DNA of 64,000 bases, from assembly GCA_028283745.1 (NCBI GenBank), contig JAPWJZ010000008.1, forward strand, positions 310,001 to 374,000. The letters are read 5' to 3'. This document shows, piece after piece, positions 17,378 to 26,175 of this stretch. Under the pieces are notes generated by a model that saw only the letters and a list, made by a program, of their open reading frames with translations, had not been told where the DNA came from and did not search any database. The translations under genes and the position numbers were made by a program. Within the stretch, counting starts at the first letter, position 1, and each line of letters starts with the position of its first letter. The DNA comes from Micavibrio sp. (GTDB lineage Bacteria; Pseudomonadota; Alphaproteobacteria; Micavibrionales; UBA2020).

Positions 17378-18664
17378 ATGCAAACAGACGCGAAGAACAG
17401 AATTGTCGTGACCGGCCTTGGCGTTGTATCGCCGCTGGGCGCTGGCGTGGAGCCCGTCTGGGCGCGGTTGCTGCAGGGGCAATCCGGCATTCGCCGCCTG
17501 GCGGATGATGTAGTGCCCGATATTGAGTCAAAAATCGGCGGCGTGGTGCCGACAATTGCCGAAGATGCCGCAGCGGGTTTTGACATCAACGCCGTCATTC
17601 CGCCCAAAGACCAGAAGAAAATGGACCGCTTCATTCATTTCGCTATCGCCGCCGCTGCAGAAGCTGTACGGCAGGCGGGCTGGATGCCGGAAAGCGATGC
17701 CGCGCAGGCGCGCACCGCCACCATCATCGCTTCCGGCATTGGCGGCTTCCCCAGCATCGCGGAAGCTGTACGCACGGTGGATGCGCGGGGCGCGCGCCGC
17801 CTGTCGCCGTTTACGGTGCCGTCGTTCCTTGTCAACCTTGCGGCGGGGCATGTTTCCATCCGCCATGGGTTTAAGGGGCCGATTGGCGCGCCCGTCACCG
17901 CCTGCGCTGCCAGCGTGCAGGCGATTGGCGATGGTTTGCGCATGATTAAAAGCGGCGAGGCGGATGTCGCCGTCTGCGGCGGCGCGGAAGCCTGCATTGA
18001 CCGCGTCAGCCTTGGCGGCTTCGCGGCGGCGCGGGCGTTGTCAACCGGGTTTAACGACAGGCCGCAGGAAGCTTCCCGCCCGTTCGATGCGCAGCGCGAT
18101 GGCTTTGTGATGGGTGAAGGCGCGGCGGTGCTGGTGCTTGAAACGCTGGCGCACGCGCTGGCACGCGGGGCAACGCCGCTGGCCGAACTTGCCGGCTATG
18201 GCACCAGCGCGGATGCCTATCATATCACCGCCGGGCCGGAAGATGGCAGCGGGGCGCAGCGCGCCATGCGGGCGGCGCTTGGCATGGCGGGGCTTCAGCC
18301 CGCCGACATCGGCTACATCAACGCCCATTCAACATCCACCCCCGTCGGCGACAAGGGTGAAATTGCGGCGATAAAGGCGGTGTTTGGCGTCAACGGCAAT
18401 GCCAGCATTTCATCCACTAAATCGGCCACCGGCCACCTGCTGGGCGCGGCGGGCGCCATTGAGGCGGTCTTTACCATTCTGGCGCTGCGCGATGGCCAGT
18501 TGCCCCCCACGCTTAATTTGCTGGAGCCGGATGCATTGGCAGAGGGGCTTGACCTGATCGGCCCCGCAACACGCTTAAAGGCCGTTGACTACGCGCTATC
18601 CAACGGGTTTGGCTTTGGCGGGGTCAATGCCTCGGTCATTTTCAGGCGCTGGGCGGGGGTTTAA
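17378..18664 (+). CDS. fabF: Beta-ketoacyl-ACP synthase II
   Basis: 428 residues, family length. It condenses malonyl-ACP with acyl-ACP in fatty acid elongation in the cytoplasm. The Cys-His-His catalytic set is present: Cys176 in VTACAASV, His317 in INAHSTSTP and His353 in KSATGHLLGAAGA. The glycine-rich end (GFGFGGVNASVIF) is intact. The start at 17378 (MQTDAKNR) has GGAGG 8 bases upstream; an ATG at 17363 precedes that site and is rejected. No acpP or other fab gene is adjacent, so it may be a second KAS copy. Confidence 0.9.
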   Translation: MQTDAKNRIVVTGLGVVSPLGAGVEPVWARLLQGQSGIRRLADDVVPDIESKIGGVVPTIAEDAAAGFDINAVIPPKDQKKMDRFIHFAIAAAAEAVRQAGWMPESDAAQARTATIIASGIGGFPSIAEAVRTVDARGARRLSPFTVPSFLVNLAAGHVSIRHGFKGPIGAPVTACAASVQAIGDGLRMIKSGEADVAVCGGAEACIDRVSLGGFAAARALSTGFNDRPQEASRPFDAQRDGFVMGEGAAVLVLETLAHALARGATPLAELAGYGTSADAYHITAGPEDGSGAQRAMRAALGMAGLQPADIGYINAHSTSTPVGDKGEIAAIKAVFGVNGNASISSTKSATGHLLGAAGAIEAVFTILALRDGQLPPTLNLLEPDALAEGLDLIGPATRLKAVDYALSNGFGFGGVNASVIFRRWAGV

Positions 18665-18745
18665 GGCGGGTTTGGAACGGTATTTAACTGTCCTGCGTTT
18701 GATATGCCAGATGCATTTTTTTCCGGCAGTTAGAGGAGCCTTTTC

Positions 18746-18904
18746 ATGACCGTTTCAACCCTTGTGCTTGTTTTGCTTGTGCTGGTTATTATCGGCGCTT
18801 TCCCCGCGTGGCCGCACAGCCGCAACTGGGGCTATGGCCCGTCGGGCGGTATTGGGTCCCTGCTGGTACTGCTGATTGTGCTGCGCGTGCTGGGGTATAT
18901 TTAA
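18746..18904 (+). CDS. DUF3309 family small membrane protein
   Basis: 52 residues. Two hydrophobic segments flank the signature GAFPAWPHSRNWGYGPSGG, which matches the DUF3309 pattern (PxWPHSRxWGYGPSG). AGAGGAG lies 7 bases before the ATG. Small proteins of this family are widespread in proteobacteria with no assigned role. It sits between fabF and the convergent GGDEF gene and is probably transcribed alone. Confidence 0.8.
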   Translation: MTVSTLVLVLLVLVIIGAFPAWPHSRNWGYGPSGGIGSLLVLLIVLRVLGYI

Positions 18905-18924
18905 GCTTGAATTATAATCTTGAA

Positions 18925-20145
18925 CTAGCGGGCGTGCTGCAGCGCTTCGTTGTCGGCATTTGCATCCGCATTGGCGCGGCTTTCGGCCTTGGTCGGCTGC
19001 GCGCCGCTTAACGTTGAGCACAGCACCACGCGGTTGCGGCCATCGTCCTTCGCTTTTGTCAGCGCGGCGCTGGCACTGCGCAAAACATCATCCGGCGTTT
19101 TGTGCTGCGGCTGCATATCGCCAACGCCGATGCTGATGCAGAGCATGACGGTTTTTTCCTTCAGCGAAAACGGCAGGTCCGCCACAGCTACGCGCAGCTT
19201 TTCCGCGACAAGGCTGGCGCGGTATTCGTCTGTCGAGGGCAGGAAAATAGCAAACTCGCCGCCGCCAATGCGGCCCATGACGTCGCTATTGCGCAGGGTG
19301 TCGCGCACAATGTTTGCAACGGCGCGAATGGCGGCGTCGCCGCCCGCCCTTCCAAAACCGTCGTTAATTTTTTTAAGCTCGTCAATGTCGACCGCCAGAA
19401 CGGCCAGTTCCTGCTTGTGGCGTTTTGCGCCGCTGATCAGCATGCCAACCACCTTGAACAGCGCCATGCGGTTATAAAGCCCCGTCAGCATGTCGGTTGC
19501 GGACATTTGCTCGATGCTTTCTTTTTGCGCCGCAATGTGGCGCAGGGCAGGGGAGAAAAGGGCGGTCGCCTCAAACGCCAGCGCCAGCAGCAGCAGGCCG
19601 CAGCAGGCGAAAATGCCGTAGCCCAGGAAGGTAATGGGCTTTTGCGCGGCGGCGCTATAGGTCGCAATGGCAGGCAGCCACTGGTCGGGAATTTTGCTTT
19701 GCGCCGTCATGGCAATATCGGCGGCAAGGTCTTTTGCGCCCTGGCCTTCGGAATCATTCGAATAGGAATAGGCATGGTCAACAAGGCCGCGCAGGGTATT
19801 CAGCGCGTCTTCGGCTGCCAGTGTTTCATCGCGCGCGGCGCCGCTATTGGCAAAGCGCGCCACCAGCGGGTCGTGGTTGGCAAGCGCAGTGCTGGCCGCT
19901 TCTTTAATCGAGGTTAACAGCCCGTCGTCATGCGTGTTTTCATGCTGCGCCACCAGCATGGCGACGCGCTGGCTGACTGCGTATTGGCGCTCCGCCGCCG
20001 CAACGGTTTGCTGCAGTGCCTTTTGCTGTTGCATCGCATAGTAATGCAGCGCGCCGGCGGCCAACGCCAGAACCACCATGATGAGCGCGACAGTGCTATG
20101 GGTGCTGCCGGCCTTCGCCGCCTGAAAGGGGGAATCGCTGCTCAT
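18925..20145 (-). CDS. Membrane GGDEF-domain protein with degenerate active site (GGGEF)
   Basis: 406 residues from the ATG at 20145, preceded by AGGA; an upstream ATG at 20202 lacks a site. Membrane segments at about 17-37 and 171-195 enclose a helical periplasmic sensor region. The GGDEF domain starts with DMLTGLYNR (about 218) and includes DIDELKKIND. The catalytic signature is GGGEF at 294-298: the metal/catalytic Asp/Glu at the third position is Gly, and the usual GH after IND is GR. Diguanylate cyclase activity is therefore doubtful; it may bind GTP or act as a sensor or scaffold. The C-terminal tail repeats NADANADN. Confidence 0.83.
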   Translation of the reverse strand: MSSDSPFQAAKAGSTHSTVALIMVVLALAAGALHYYAMQQQKALQQTVAAAERQYAVSQRVAMLVAQHENTHDDGLLTSIKEAASTALANHDPLVARFANSGAARDETLAAEDALNTLRGLVDHAYSYSNDSEGQGAKDLAADIAMTAQSKIPDQWLPAIATYSAAAQKPITFLGYGIFACCGLLLLALAFEATALFSPALRHIAAQKESIEQMSATDMLTGLYNRMALFKVVGMLISGAKRHKQELAVLAVDIDELKKINDGFGRAGGDAAIRAVANIVRDTLRNSDVMGRIGGGEFAIFLPSTDEYRASLVAEKLRVAVADLPFSLKEKTVMLCISIGVGDMQPQHKTPDDVLRSASAALTKAKDDGRNRVVLCSTLSGAQPTKAESRANADANADNEALQHAR

Positions 20146-20425
20146 GAATAATCCTGTTTGATATCCTGCCGGTTTGAAAAGGCTTGCGCCTGCTGCTTTC
20201 AAGTTTACGCCAGCCGCCGCCCCGCCATCAAATTATTTAAGAATAAGAAGGCGCTCGCTGCGCCACCTTCACATAAAAAAGGCAATGCTGCATATTTTTA
20301 ACTCGAAACCTGGCGGGAAAGGCGTAAAGTTGGCGGGTCATTCACAAGGCGCATTGGCGCTTTTGCCCTTAGCAACCGTTAGCGGCTTATACTTGAACAA
20401 GTAACTCCTTCGGAAAGTCAGACCC

Positions 20426-20800
20426 ATGAAAAAGAATATCCGCCTGTTTGGCATTGTTACCGCGCTGGCTGTTATGCCGCTGCTTTCCGGCTGTGGCGCG
20501 GGCTTTGGCCCGCAAGGCGACCCCGCCTATGTTGCGCCCGATGCGTTTGACGGCTATACCTGCAACCAGCTGCACGTGCAAATGAACCTCACGACCGAAA
20601 AGATCAACGATCTTGACGGATCGCAGCAGGGCAAGGCAATGCTGAACGCGGCTGTTTCCGCCTACGCGGCATCGCAGGGGTATGGCTTTGACCATAGCGG
20701 CAATAATGCCCAAGACGATACCGAACTGCGCCGCCAGAAGAACAAGTACGATGTGCTGGAAGAAACCGCCGTGCGCAAAAACTGCCTGCACGTGAATTAA
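20426..20800 (+). CDS. Small lipoprotein, unknown function
   Basis: 124 residues. A lipoprotein signal peptide ends in the lipobox LLSGC (Cys at about 23). The mature part has CNQLHVQM and a charged, probably helical C-terminus ending in NCLHVN; the two mature cysteines could pair. There is no Asp at +2, so outer-membrane sorting is expected. It overlaps the convergent ankyrin gene by four bases. No family recognised. Confidence 0.7.
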   Translation: MKKNIRLFGIVTALAVMPLLSGCGAGFGPQGDPAYVAPDAFDGYTCNQLHVQMNLTTEKINDLDGSQQGKAMLNAAVSAYAASQGYGFDHSGNNAQDDTELRRQKNKYDVLEETAVRKNCLHVN

Positions 20801-21369
20801 CCGTAGCGAAACCGCAGCGGCTTTAATGTTTTAAAGGGCTTGCTTACCACCGTGCTTTTTTGCGCGGCAAGGCGGCGCTGCCGCGCGGCATCCTGCTGCT
20901 GGCGGAATTGTTCGGCCATCTGGCGGGTTTTCTCATCGGCAATTTTCTTGAAAACCGCCAGGACGCCGGCATCCCCGCGCTGCTGTGCCAAATCGGCCGG
21001 TGTTTGGCCGGATATGTTCGGAATGGTGACAAGCGCGCCGCCATCAATCATCCGCTGCACCAGGTCCGCCGGGGATTTTAATACCGCCAAATGCAACGCC
21101 GTATTGCCGCCCGCGTTCTGGTGGTTGAAGTCGGTAATTTTGCCGACCATGCTGTTGGTAAGGTCGCTGTTGCCCCAGCCAAGCGTCGTCATGAAAACGG
21201 TATTGCCGCTGTCGTCCATGGCGGTCAGGTCCGCGCCCTGGTTGATGAAGCTTTTCATCAGCGCAAAATCCGGCATTTGGCGGCGCACTTCGTCAATCAG
21301 CTCCACGCCCATTTGAATCTGGGCGGCTGTGGGTGCGGTTGCAGCCTTGTTAAAGCCCTGCTGAAGCAT
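20797..21369 (-). CDS. Ankyrin-repeat protein
   Basis: 190 residues without a signal peptide. Three ankyrin units are visible: LMKSFINQGADLTAMDDSG, NHQNAGGNTALHLAV with VQRMIDGGA, and PNISGQTPADLAQQRGD. A charged Gln/Arg-rich helix follows and a basic tail ends the protein. Ankyrin repeats mediate protein-protein contacts; the partner is unknown. It converges on the lipoprotein gene with overlapping stops. Confidence 0.72.
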   Translation of the reverse strand: MLQQGFNKAATAPTAAQIQMGVELIDEVRRQMPDFALMKSFINQGADLTAMDDSGNTVFMTTLGWGNSDLTNSMVGKITDFNHQNAGGNTALHLAVLKSPADLVQRMIDGGALVTIPNISGQTPADLAQQRGDAGVLAVFKKIADEKTRQMAEQFRQQQDAARQRRLAAQKSTVVSKPFKTLKPLRFRYG

Positions 21370-21445
21370 CGGTCACCGGTGGCGTGTTTATGTTTGATGC
21401 GCCAAGTATAACGGGTCGCCAAAATATGTCAATTCAGCGGCGGGG

Positions 21446-22429
21446 TTATGCCGCGGGGCGGGTCAAAACCTTCAAGGCGTGCTGGGGCGGCAGTTTTTCC
21501 AGTTTCTTTTCAAGGCGCTGACGCACCTCATCCCACTCATGGCCGGAGAGGGTAATTTTATTACCATTGTAGATAACCCCGGTTTTAGACAGCGGCGCGG
21601 CCAGAATACGGGCGCTGAGGTAAAAGGCATCCGAATTCACATCTGCCCGCAAGGCAATGCGTGCAATCTCGCGGAAGGTTGCGGCATTGGGGGGCTTCTT
21701 AATGACATAGCGGAAGGCTATGCGCAGTTCCTTCAACCGTGCGGCATCCGGGGTGTGCAGCTTGGCGTAGTCGCGGGCAATGGCGGCAGTCTGCTTTGGC
21801 GTGAGCGATGTGACGCTGGCGGTTTTTGCATCCACCACAATCCTGTCGACCGTGAAGGTGGTGACATGGCTGGTGGTGCCGGTCAGCGCAAAAACCAGCG
21901 CGCGCTTCCAGCCGCAATATTCGGCATCGGCCGATGCATCACCAAACCGCTGCAGGTGGCGCAGCATGGCATAGGCATCTGCGGCGTTTTCACCGGCTGT
22001 GTCATGCGTATCGGGCGCCAGCATATGGCCGGTTTCATGGTCGAAAGACCCAAAATCATCCGCCGCGCCTTTTTGCGGCGCATACAGCGGGTGCTGGTCG
22101 GGGTGGAAAATAAGCGCGTGCGCGGTTTTTTTGCGGTCCAGCTCCACCGCCTGCGCGAAAGATGTTTTTAGGCGGCGGGCAGTTTTAACGACGTCTTCAA
22201 TTGTATCCATTTCATCGTTGTCGATGATTTTTTCAATGATGGGACTGGGCTCCAGCCACACGTCGTTTTTCGCGTCGATGAAAAGGGTATTGCGGCGCAG
22301 TTCCGGGTGGTCCTTCACGGCCTTGCGCGCCGCCTCGGTAAAGTCGAAGCGGAGTTTCGAGGTGCCTTGCGGCAGCTGCGGCTTAACGTGCGTTTTCTCG
22401 GCGCGCTGTTTTTTCAAAAGGCGTATCAT
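21446..22429 (-). CDS. Hypothetical protein with HExxH metallopeptidase-like motif
   Basis: 327 residues, no signal peptide. Residues 131-135 read HETGH, preceded by acidic and aromatic residues (DDFGSFD), and 12 residues later comes ENAADAYA (147-154). HExxH followed by an E-x-x-A-D helix is the zinc-binding layout of gluzincin-type peptidases. The rest is charged and helical, with no family I recognise. It is a possible cytoplasmic zinc peptidase or toxin-like enzyme, but HExxH also occurs by chance. It is preceded by a divergent promoter region shared with the dctA-like gene. Confidence 0.6.
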   Translation of the reverse strand: MIRLLKKQRAEKTHVKPQLPQGTSKLRFDFTEAARKAVKDHPELRRNTLFIDAKNDVWLEPSPIIEKIIDNDEMDTIEDVVKTARRLKTSFAQAVELDRKKTAHALIFHPDQHPLYAPQKGAADDFGSFDHETGHMLAPDTHDTAGENAADAYAMLRHLQRFGDASADAEYCGWKRALVFALTGTTSHVTTFTVDRIVVDAKTASVTSLTPKQTAAIARDYAKLHTPDAARLKELRIAFRYVIKKPPNAATFREIARIALRADVNSDAFYLSARILAAPLSKTGVIYNGNKITLSGHEWDEVRQRLEKKLEKLPPQHALKVLTRPAA

Positions 22430-22546
22430 CCCTCTGGCAGGGGGTGGAATCCGGTCAAAACTTTGTTATGAAGGAATGATACGGGACAAAACCGCCCCGC
22501 GCCAAGGGTCTAAATACCCATATTATCCATAACCAAAGGGCTCGCC

Positions 22547-23815
22547 ATGAAACAGATCCACCGACATCTTTATTTCTGGGTCGTGCTGGGCATTATTGTG
22601 GGCGGCGTCACGGGCTGGCTGGCCCCCGGCTTCGGCGCAAGCCTGAAGCCCTTAAGCGACGGTTTCATCAGCCTTATCAAAATGCTCATCGGCCCCATTG
22701 TGTTCTGCACCATTGTGCAGGGCATCACGGCGGCGGGCGACATGAAGAAGGTCGGGCGCGTTGGCGTTAAGACGCTGCTGTATTTTGAAGTTATCTCCAG
22801 CTTCGCGCTGGTCATCGGCATTGCCGCCGGAAACTTCCTGAAGCCCGGCGCGGATTTCCATGCAGATGCCGCAACGCTGGACGCCCATGCCATTTCCGGC
22901 TATGCCGCGGCCGCGAAGGAGCAAAGCTTTGTCAGCTTCATGCTCAACGTCATTCCCAAAACCTTTACCGATGCCTTTACCGGCAACGGCGATTTGCTGC
23001 AGGTGCTGCTGGTGGCCGTGCTGTTCGGCTATGCGTTGAATAAACTGGGCGCAAAGGGCAGGGCCGTGCATGAATTCATCGAACAGGCGGGGCATATTTT
23101 TTTCGGCATGATGAATGTCATCATGAAGCTGGCGCCTATTGGCGCCGGCGCGGCCATGGCTTTTACGGTTGGCAAATACGGCGTTGAAGCCCTGCAGCCG
23201 ATGGTCGAATTAATGGCCGTGTTCTACCTTTCCTGCGCGGCATTCGTATTGGTGGTGCTGGGCGTGGTGGCACGCATGGCGGGCTTCAGCATCTGGCGGT
23301 TTCTGGTTTATATCCGCCATGAAATGTTGCTGGTGCTGGGCACATCATCATCCGAATCCGCGCTGGTGCCGCTGATGGAAAAGATGACGGCGCTGGGTTG
23401 CCCGCGCAGCATTGTGGGGCTGGTGGTGCCGGCGGGTTATTCCTTCAACCTTGACGGGACGAATATTTACATCACGCTTGCTACGCTGTTCGTGGCGCAG
23501 GCGCTGGGGATTGACTTGACGTTGCAGCAACAGGCGACCATTTTTGGCGTGGCGCTGCTCACCTCCAAAGGGGCATCCGGCGTGACGGGCGCGGGGTTTA
23601 TTACGCTGGCGGCAACGCTGGCGGTGGTGCCAGGCGTGCCGGTGGCGGGGCTGGCGCTTATTCTGGGCGTTGACCGTTTTATGTCGGAAGCGCGGGCGAT
23701 TACCAACATCATCGGCAATGGCGTTGCCACCATTGTGCTGTCCGAATGGGAAGGCGACCTTGACCGCGCCGCCCTGCGGCAGGCCTTGGCAAAACCCGCC
23801 GGAACGACGTTGTAA
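22547..23815 (+). CDS. dctA: Dicarboxylate/amino acid:cation symporter (DAACS family)
   Basis: 422 residues, typical length, about eight membrane spans plus two re-entrant hairpins. Conserved blocks are present: hairpin 1 LGTSSSESAL, GYSFNLDGT, hairpin 2 TSKGASGVTGAGF, and DRFMSEARAITN. The family imports C4-dicarboxylates or acidic amino acids with protons or sodium. It is most like DctA, though GltP-type specificity cannot be excluded. The typical DctA Cys in this last block (SECRA) is Ala here. No two-component dctBD genes are nearby. Confidence 0.88.
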   Translation: MKQIHRHLYFWVVLGIIVGGVTGWLAPGFGASLKPLSDGFISLIKMLIGPIVFCTIVQGITAAGDMKKVGRVGVKTLLYFEVISSFALVIGIAAGNFLKPGADFHADAATLDAHAISGYAAAAKEQSFVSFMLNVIPKTFTDAFTGNGDLLQVLLVAVLFGYALNKLGAKGRAVHEFIEQAGHIFFGMMNVIMKLAPIGAGAAMAFTVGKYGVEALQPMVELMAVFYLSCAAFVLVVLGVVARMAGFSIWRFLVYIRHEMLLVLGTSSSESALVPLMEKMTALGCPRSIVGLVVPAGYSFNLDGTNIYITLATLFVAQALGIDLTLQQQATIFGVALLTSKGASGVTGAGFITLAATLAVVPGVPVAGLALILGVDRFMSEARAITNIIGNGVATIVLSEWEGDLDRAALRQALAKPAGTTL

Positions 23816-23916
23816 ACACGGCAATATTCAAGCGGAACCACAAGCCCGCTTCATTCGTTTTTGTAGTGGAAGGTCAACCATATCATTCATTTTTGCAAAA
23901 TGAGAAAGGACGACCC

Positions 23917-24447
23917 ATGCCTGTTACATCAAAATCAAAAAAGCCCGTGAAAAAAGCCGCCGCGAAACGCACGGTTAAAGCCACGGAATCCAAAAGCGCA
24001 AACGCCCTCAGCGATCATAAATTGCTGAAAAAGGCCGCAAAGACAAAGCTGGCGCCCAAACCTGCTGCCAAAAAAGTGGCGCGTGAAAAGATGGTGGTGC
24101 AGAAACCAGAAAAAGCCGAAGGCCGCCGCCCCAGCGCGCGCGGTCGCGATAGTGAACACCAGTACGGTTCCGGTTATCAACGCAGCAATGCAAAAATTGC
24201 GCTGAAGGATAAAGGCGTGATTGCCGAGCCGTTTATGGATGAACGGGCGCCTGCAAGCTCGGCCGTAAACCTCGGCGGCGTAAACCCCGGCGCCACAAAC
24301 CCCGAAAATGCCCCCGCAATTCCGTATAGCAGCAGCCATGAAGCCGGTATGGAAGATATGCCGGGCGGCCTGCAGCGCTCCGGTGCTATTCAGGCACCGT
24401 GGTATCGCACGCCCGCGCCTGCGCACCCTGACCGCAGCAGGAAATAA
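23917..24447 (+). CDS. Basic Lys/Ala-rich protein, histone H1-like N-terminus
   Basis: 176 residues from the ATG at 23917 (AAAGGA upstream). The first 70 residues are rich in Lys and Ala (KKPVKKAAAKR, KPAAKKVARE), as in histone H1-like or AlgP-like DNA-binding tails. The remaining half is low-complexity, Pro/Gly/Asn-rich (NLGGVNPGATNPENAPA) and probably disordered. It may be a nucleoid-binding protein, but composition alone cannot prove it. It stands alone between dctA and the convergent dehydrogenase gene. Confidence 0.6.
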   Translation: MPVTSKSKKPVKKAAAKRTVKATESKSANALSDHKLLKKAAKTKLAPKPAAKKVAREKMVVQKPEKAEGRRPSARGRDSEHQYGSGYQRSNAKIALKDKGVIAEPFMDERAPASSAVNLGGVNPGATNPENAPAIPYSSSHEAGMEDMPGGLQRSGAIQAPWYRTPAPAHPDRSRK

Positions 24448-24477
24448 CGCGTATTCCGCTTTTGGCGTGCAGCAGTT

Positions 24478-25377
24478 TTATTCTTGCGTGCTGCTGCGCG
24501 CCAGCAGCTGGATGATGCTGGAAAAATCAAGCTTGCCGTGGCCTTCAGCGCTATGCTGCCGGTATAGCTCAAGCGCATGGTTGCCAAGCGGCGTTGCGCT
24601 GCCGCTGCCATGTGCCGCGGTTGCAGCCACGCCCAAGTCCTTCAACATCAGGTCCGTGCCGAAGCCGCCGCTGTAATCGCGCGCGGCGGGGGCATTTTCC
24701 ATGACGCCGGGGCAGGGGTTGTAAACCTCAAGCGCCCAGTTGCGGCCGGAGCTTTTAACCATGATATTGGACAGCACCGTGGCATCAAGCCCGCAGCGCG
24801 TGCCTAAATTCAACGCCTCCGCCGTGCCGATCATTTGAATGGCAAGCAGCATGTTGTTGCACATTTTTGCAACCTGCCCCGCGCCGCTGCCGCCCGCGTG
24901 GAAAATATTCTTGCCCATGGACGACAATACGGGCCGTGCCTTTTCAAGCGCAGCTTCCGGCCCGCCGACAATAAACGTCAATGTTGCTGCCGCAGCCCCC
25001 GCCGTGCCGCCGGAAACCGGCGCATCGATCATCGCAAAACCCGCGTTTGAAGCAGCCGTTGCAACCTTGCGTGCGACGTCCGCGTCAATCGTGCTGCAAT
25101 CCACCAGCAGCGCGCCGTTTTTCGCGCTGCCCAGAATGCCGCCGGCATTTAAATAGGCCGCTTCCACGTGGCTTGATGCAGGCAGCATGGTGATGACGAT
25201 ATCCGCCGCTGCCACAGCTTGCGCGATGGATAGCGCGGCTGTTGCGCCCGCCGTCACCGCAGCCGCCAGCGGGGTCTCCGCCACATCAAAGGCGGTTACG
25301 GTGTATTTTGCCGCCAGCAGGTTGCGCGCCATGGGGCCGCCCATATTGCCAAGGCCGATGAAAGCGATGTGCTGCAT
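24478..25377 (-). CDS. mmsB: 3-hydroxyisobutyrate dehydrogenase-like NAD(P) oxidoreductase
   Basis: 299 residues. An N-terminal Rossmann fold (GLGNMGGPMARNL at 8-20), the substrate-binding block DAPVSGGTAGA and the catalytic Lys region GQVAKMCNNMLL are all as in 3-hydroxyisobutyrate dehydrogenase, which oxidises 3-hydroxyisobutyrate to methylmalonate semialdehyde in valine breakdown. Other beta-hydroxyacid dehydrogenases share this layout; no valine-pathway neighbours are present to settle the substrate, so the gene symbol is provisional. Confidence 0.82.
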   Translation of the reverse strand: MQHIAFIGLGNMGGPMARNLLAAKYTVTAFDVAETPLAAAVTAGATAALSIAQAVAAADIVITMLPASSHVEAAYLNAGGILGSAKNGALLVDCSTIDADVARKVATAASNAGFAMIDAPVSGGTAGAAAATLTFIVGGPEAALEKARPVLSSMGKNIFHAGGSGAGQVAKMCNNMLLAIQMIGTAEALNLGTRCGLDATVLSNIMVKSSGRNWALEVYNPCPGVMENAPAARDYSGGFGTDLMLKDLGVAATAAHGSGSATPLGNHALELYRQHSAEGHGKLDFSSIIQLLARSSTQE

Positions 25378-25551
25378 GTCTTGTCCTTTACGGTGCTTGT
25401 GCTTATATGAAAGGATAGCTTTGCAGCGCGGTGGCGACCAGCCGTTTTATGGTTGCCATAAGCGTTTGATCTTGCAAAGATTATCCCGCCGTAACTTTTG
25501 TACACACGTACGCGAATAACATTTACGTCATCAACAAAAGGATTTATCCCG

Positions 25552-26166
25552 ATGCTTAAAAAGTTTTTCCAGGCGGCTTTTATGCTGGCCTGCCTCACCG
25601 CCGCCGCACCCGCGCATGCTGACCCCCTGACGGGTGAAGCCGCACCCGCCTTCACGCTGCCCGCTGCCGATGGCGGCACCGCAAGTCTTGCGGATTATAA
25701 AGGCAAGCTGGTCGTGCTGGAATGGCACAACAAGGGCTGCCCCTTTGTGCATAAGCAATATGATTCCGGCAACATGCAGGCACTGCAAAAAGAATATACC
25801 GCCAAAGATGTCATCTGGCTCACCATCAATTCTTCCGCCGAAGGCAAGCAGGGCTATGAAACCGCCGCCGAAGCGCTTGCAACCGCAAAAGATGACGACG
25901 CCGCGCCCACCCACGTGCTGCTGGATGCCGATGGCAAAGTCGGCAAGCTGTACGGCGCAAAAACCACGCCCAGCATGTTCGTGATTGATAAAGACGGCAA
26001 GCTTGCCTATGCCGGCGCGATTGATGATAAACCCTCGACCGATGTGGATGACGTGAAGACCGCGAAAAACTATGTGCGTGCGGCGCTGGATGCCCTTGCC
26101 GCGGGCAAGCCGGTTGAAACCGCCAGCACCAAATCCTACGGCTGCGGCGTGAAATACGCTGACTGA
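25552..26166 (+). CDS. Exported redoxin-domain (thioredoxin-fold) protein
   Basis: 204 residues from the ATG at 25552 (AAAGGA upstream). A signal peptide ends AHA-DP (about residue 23). The thioredoxin/AhpC-TSA fold follows: GEAAPAFTLPAADG, then LVVLEWHNKGCPFVHK with a single Cys rather than CxxC, and TPSMFVIDKDGKLAYAG. A peroxiredoxin- or TlpA-like redox role in the periplasm is likely, through the one conserved Cys. A second Cys occurs only near the C-terminus (YGCGVKY). It converges with the DUF1648 gene. Confidence 0.8.
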   Translation: MLKKFFQAAFMLACLTAAAPAHADPLTGEAAPAFTLPAADGGTASLADYKGKLVVLEWHNKGCPFVHKQYDSGNMQALQKEYTAKDVIWLTINSSAEGKQGYETAAEALATAKDDDAAPTHVLLDADGKVGKLYGAKTTPSMFVIDKDGKLAYAGAIDDKPSTDVDDVKTAKNYVRAALDALAAGKPVETASTKSYGCGVKYAD

Positions 26167-26175
26167 TTTCTTGCT

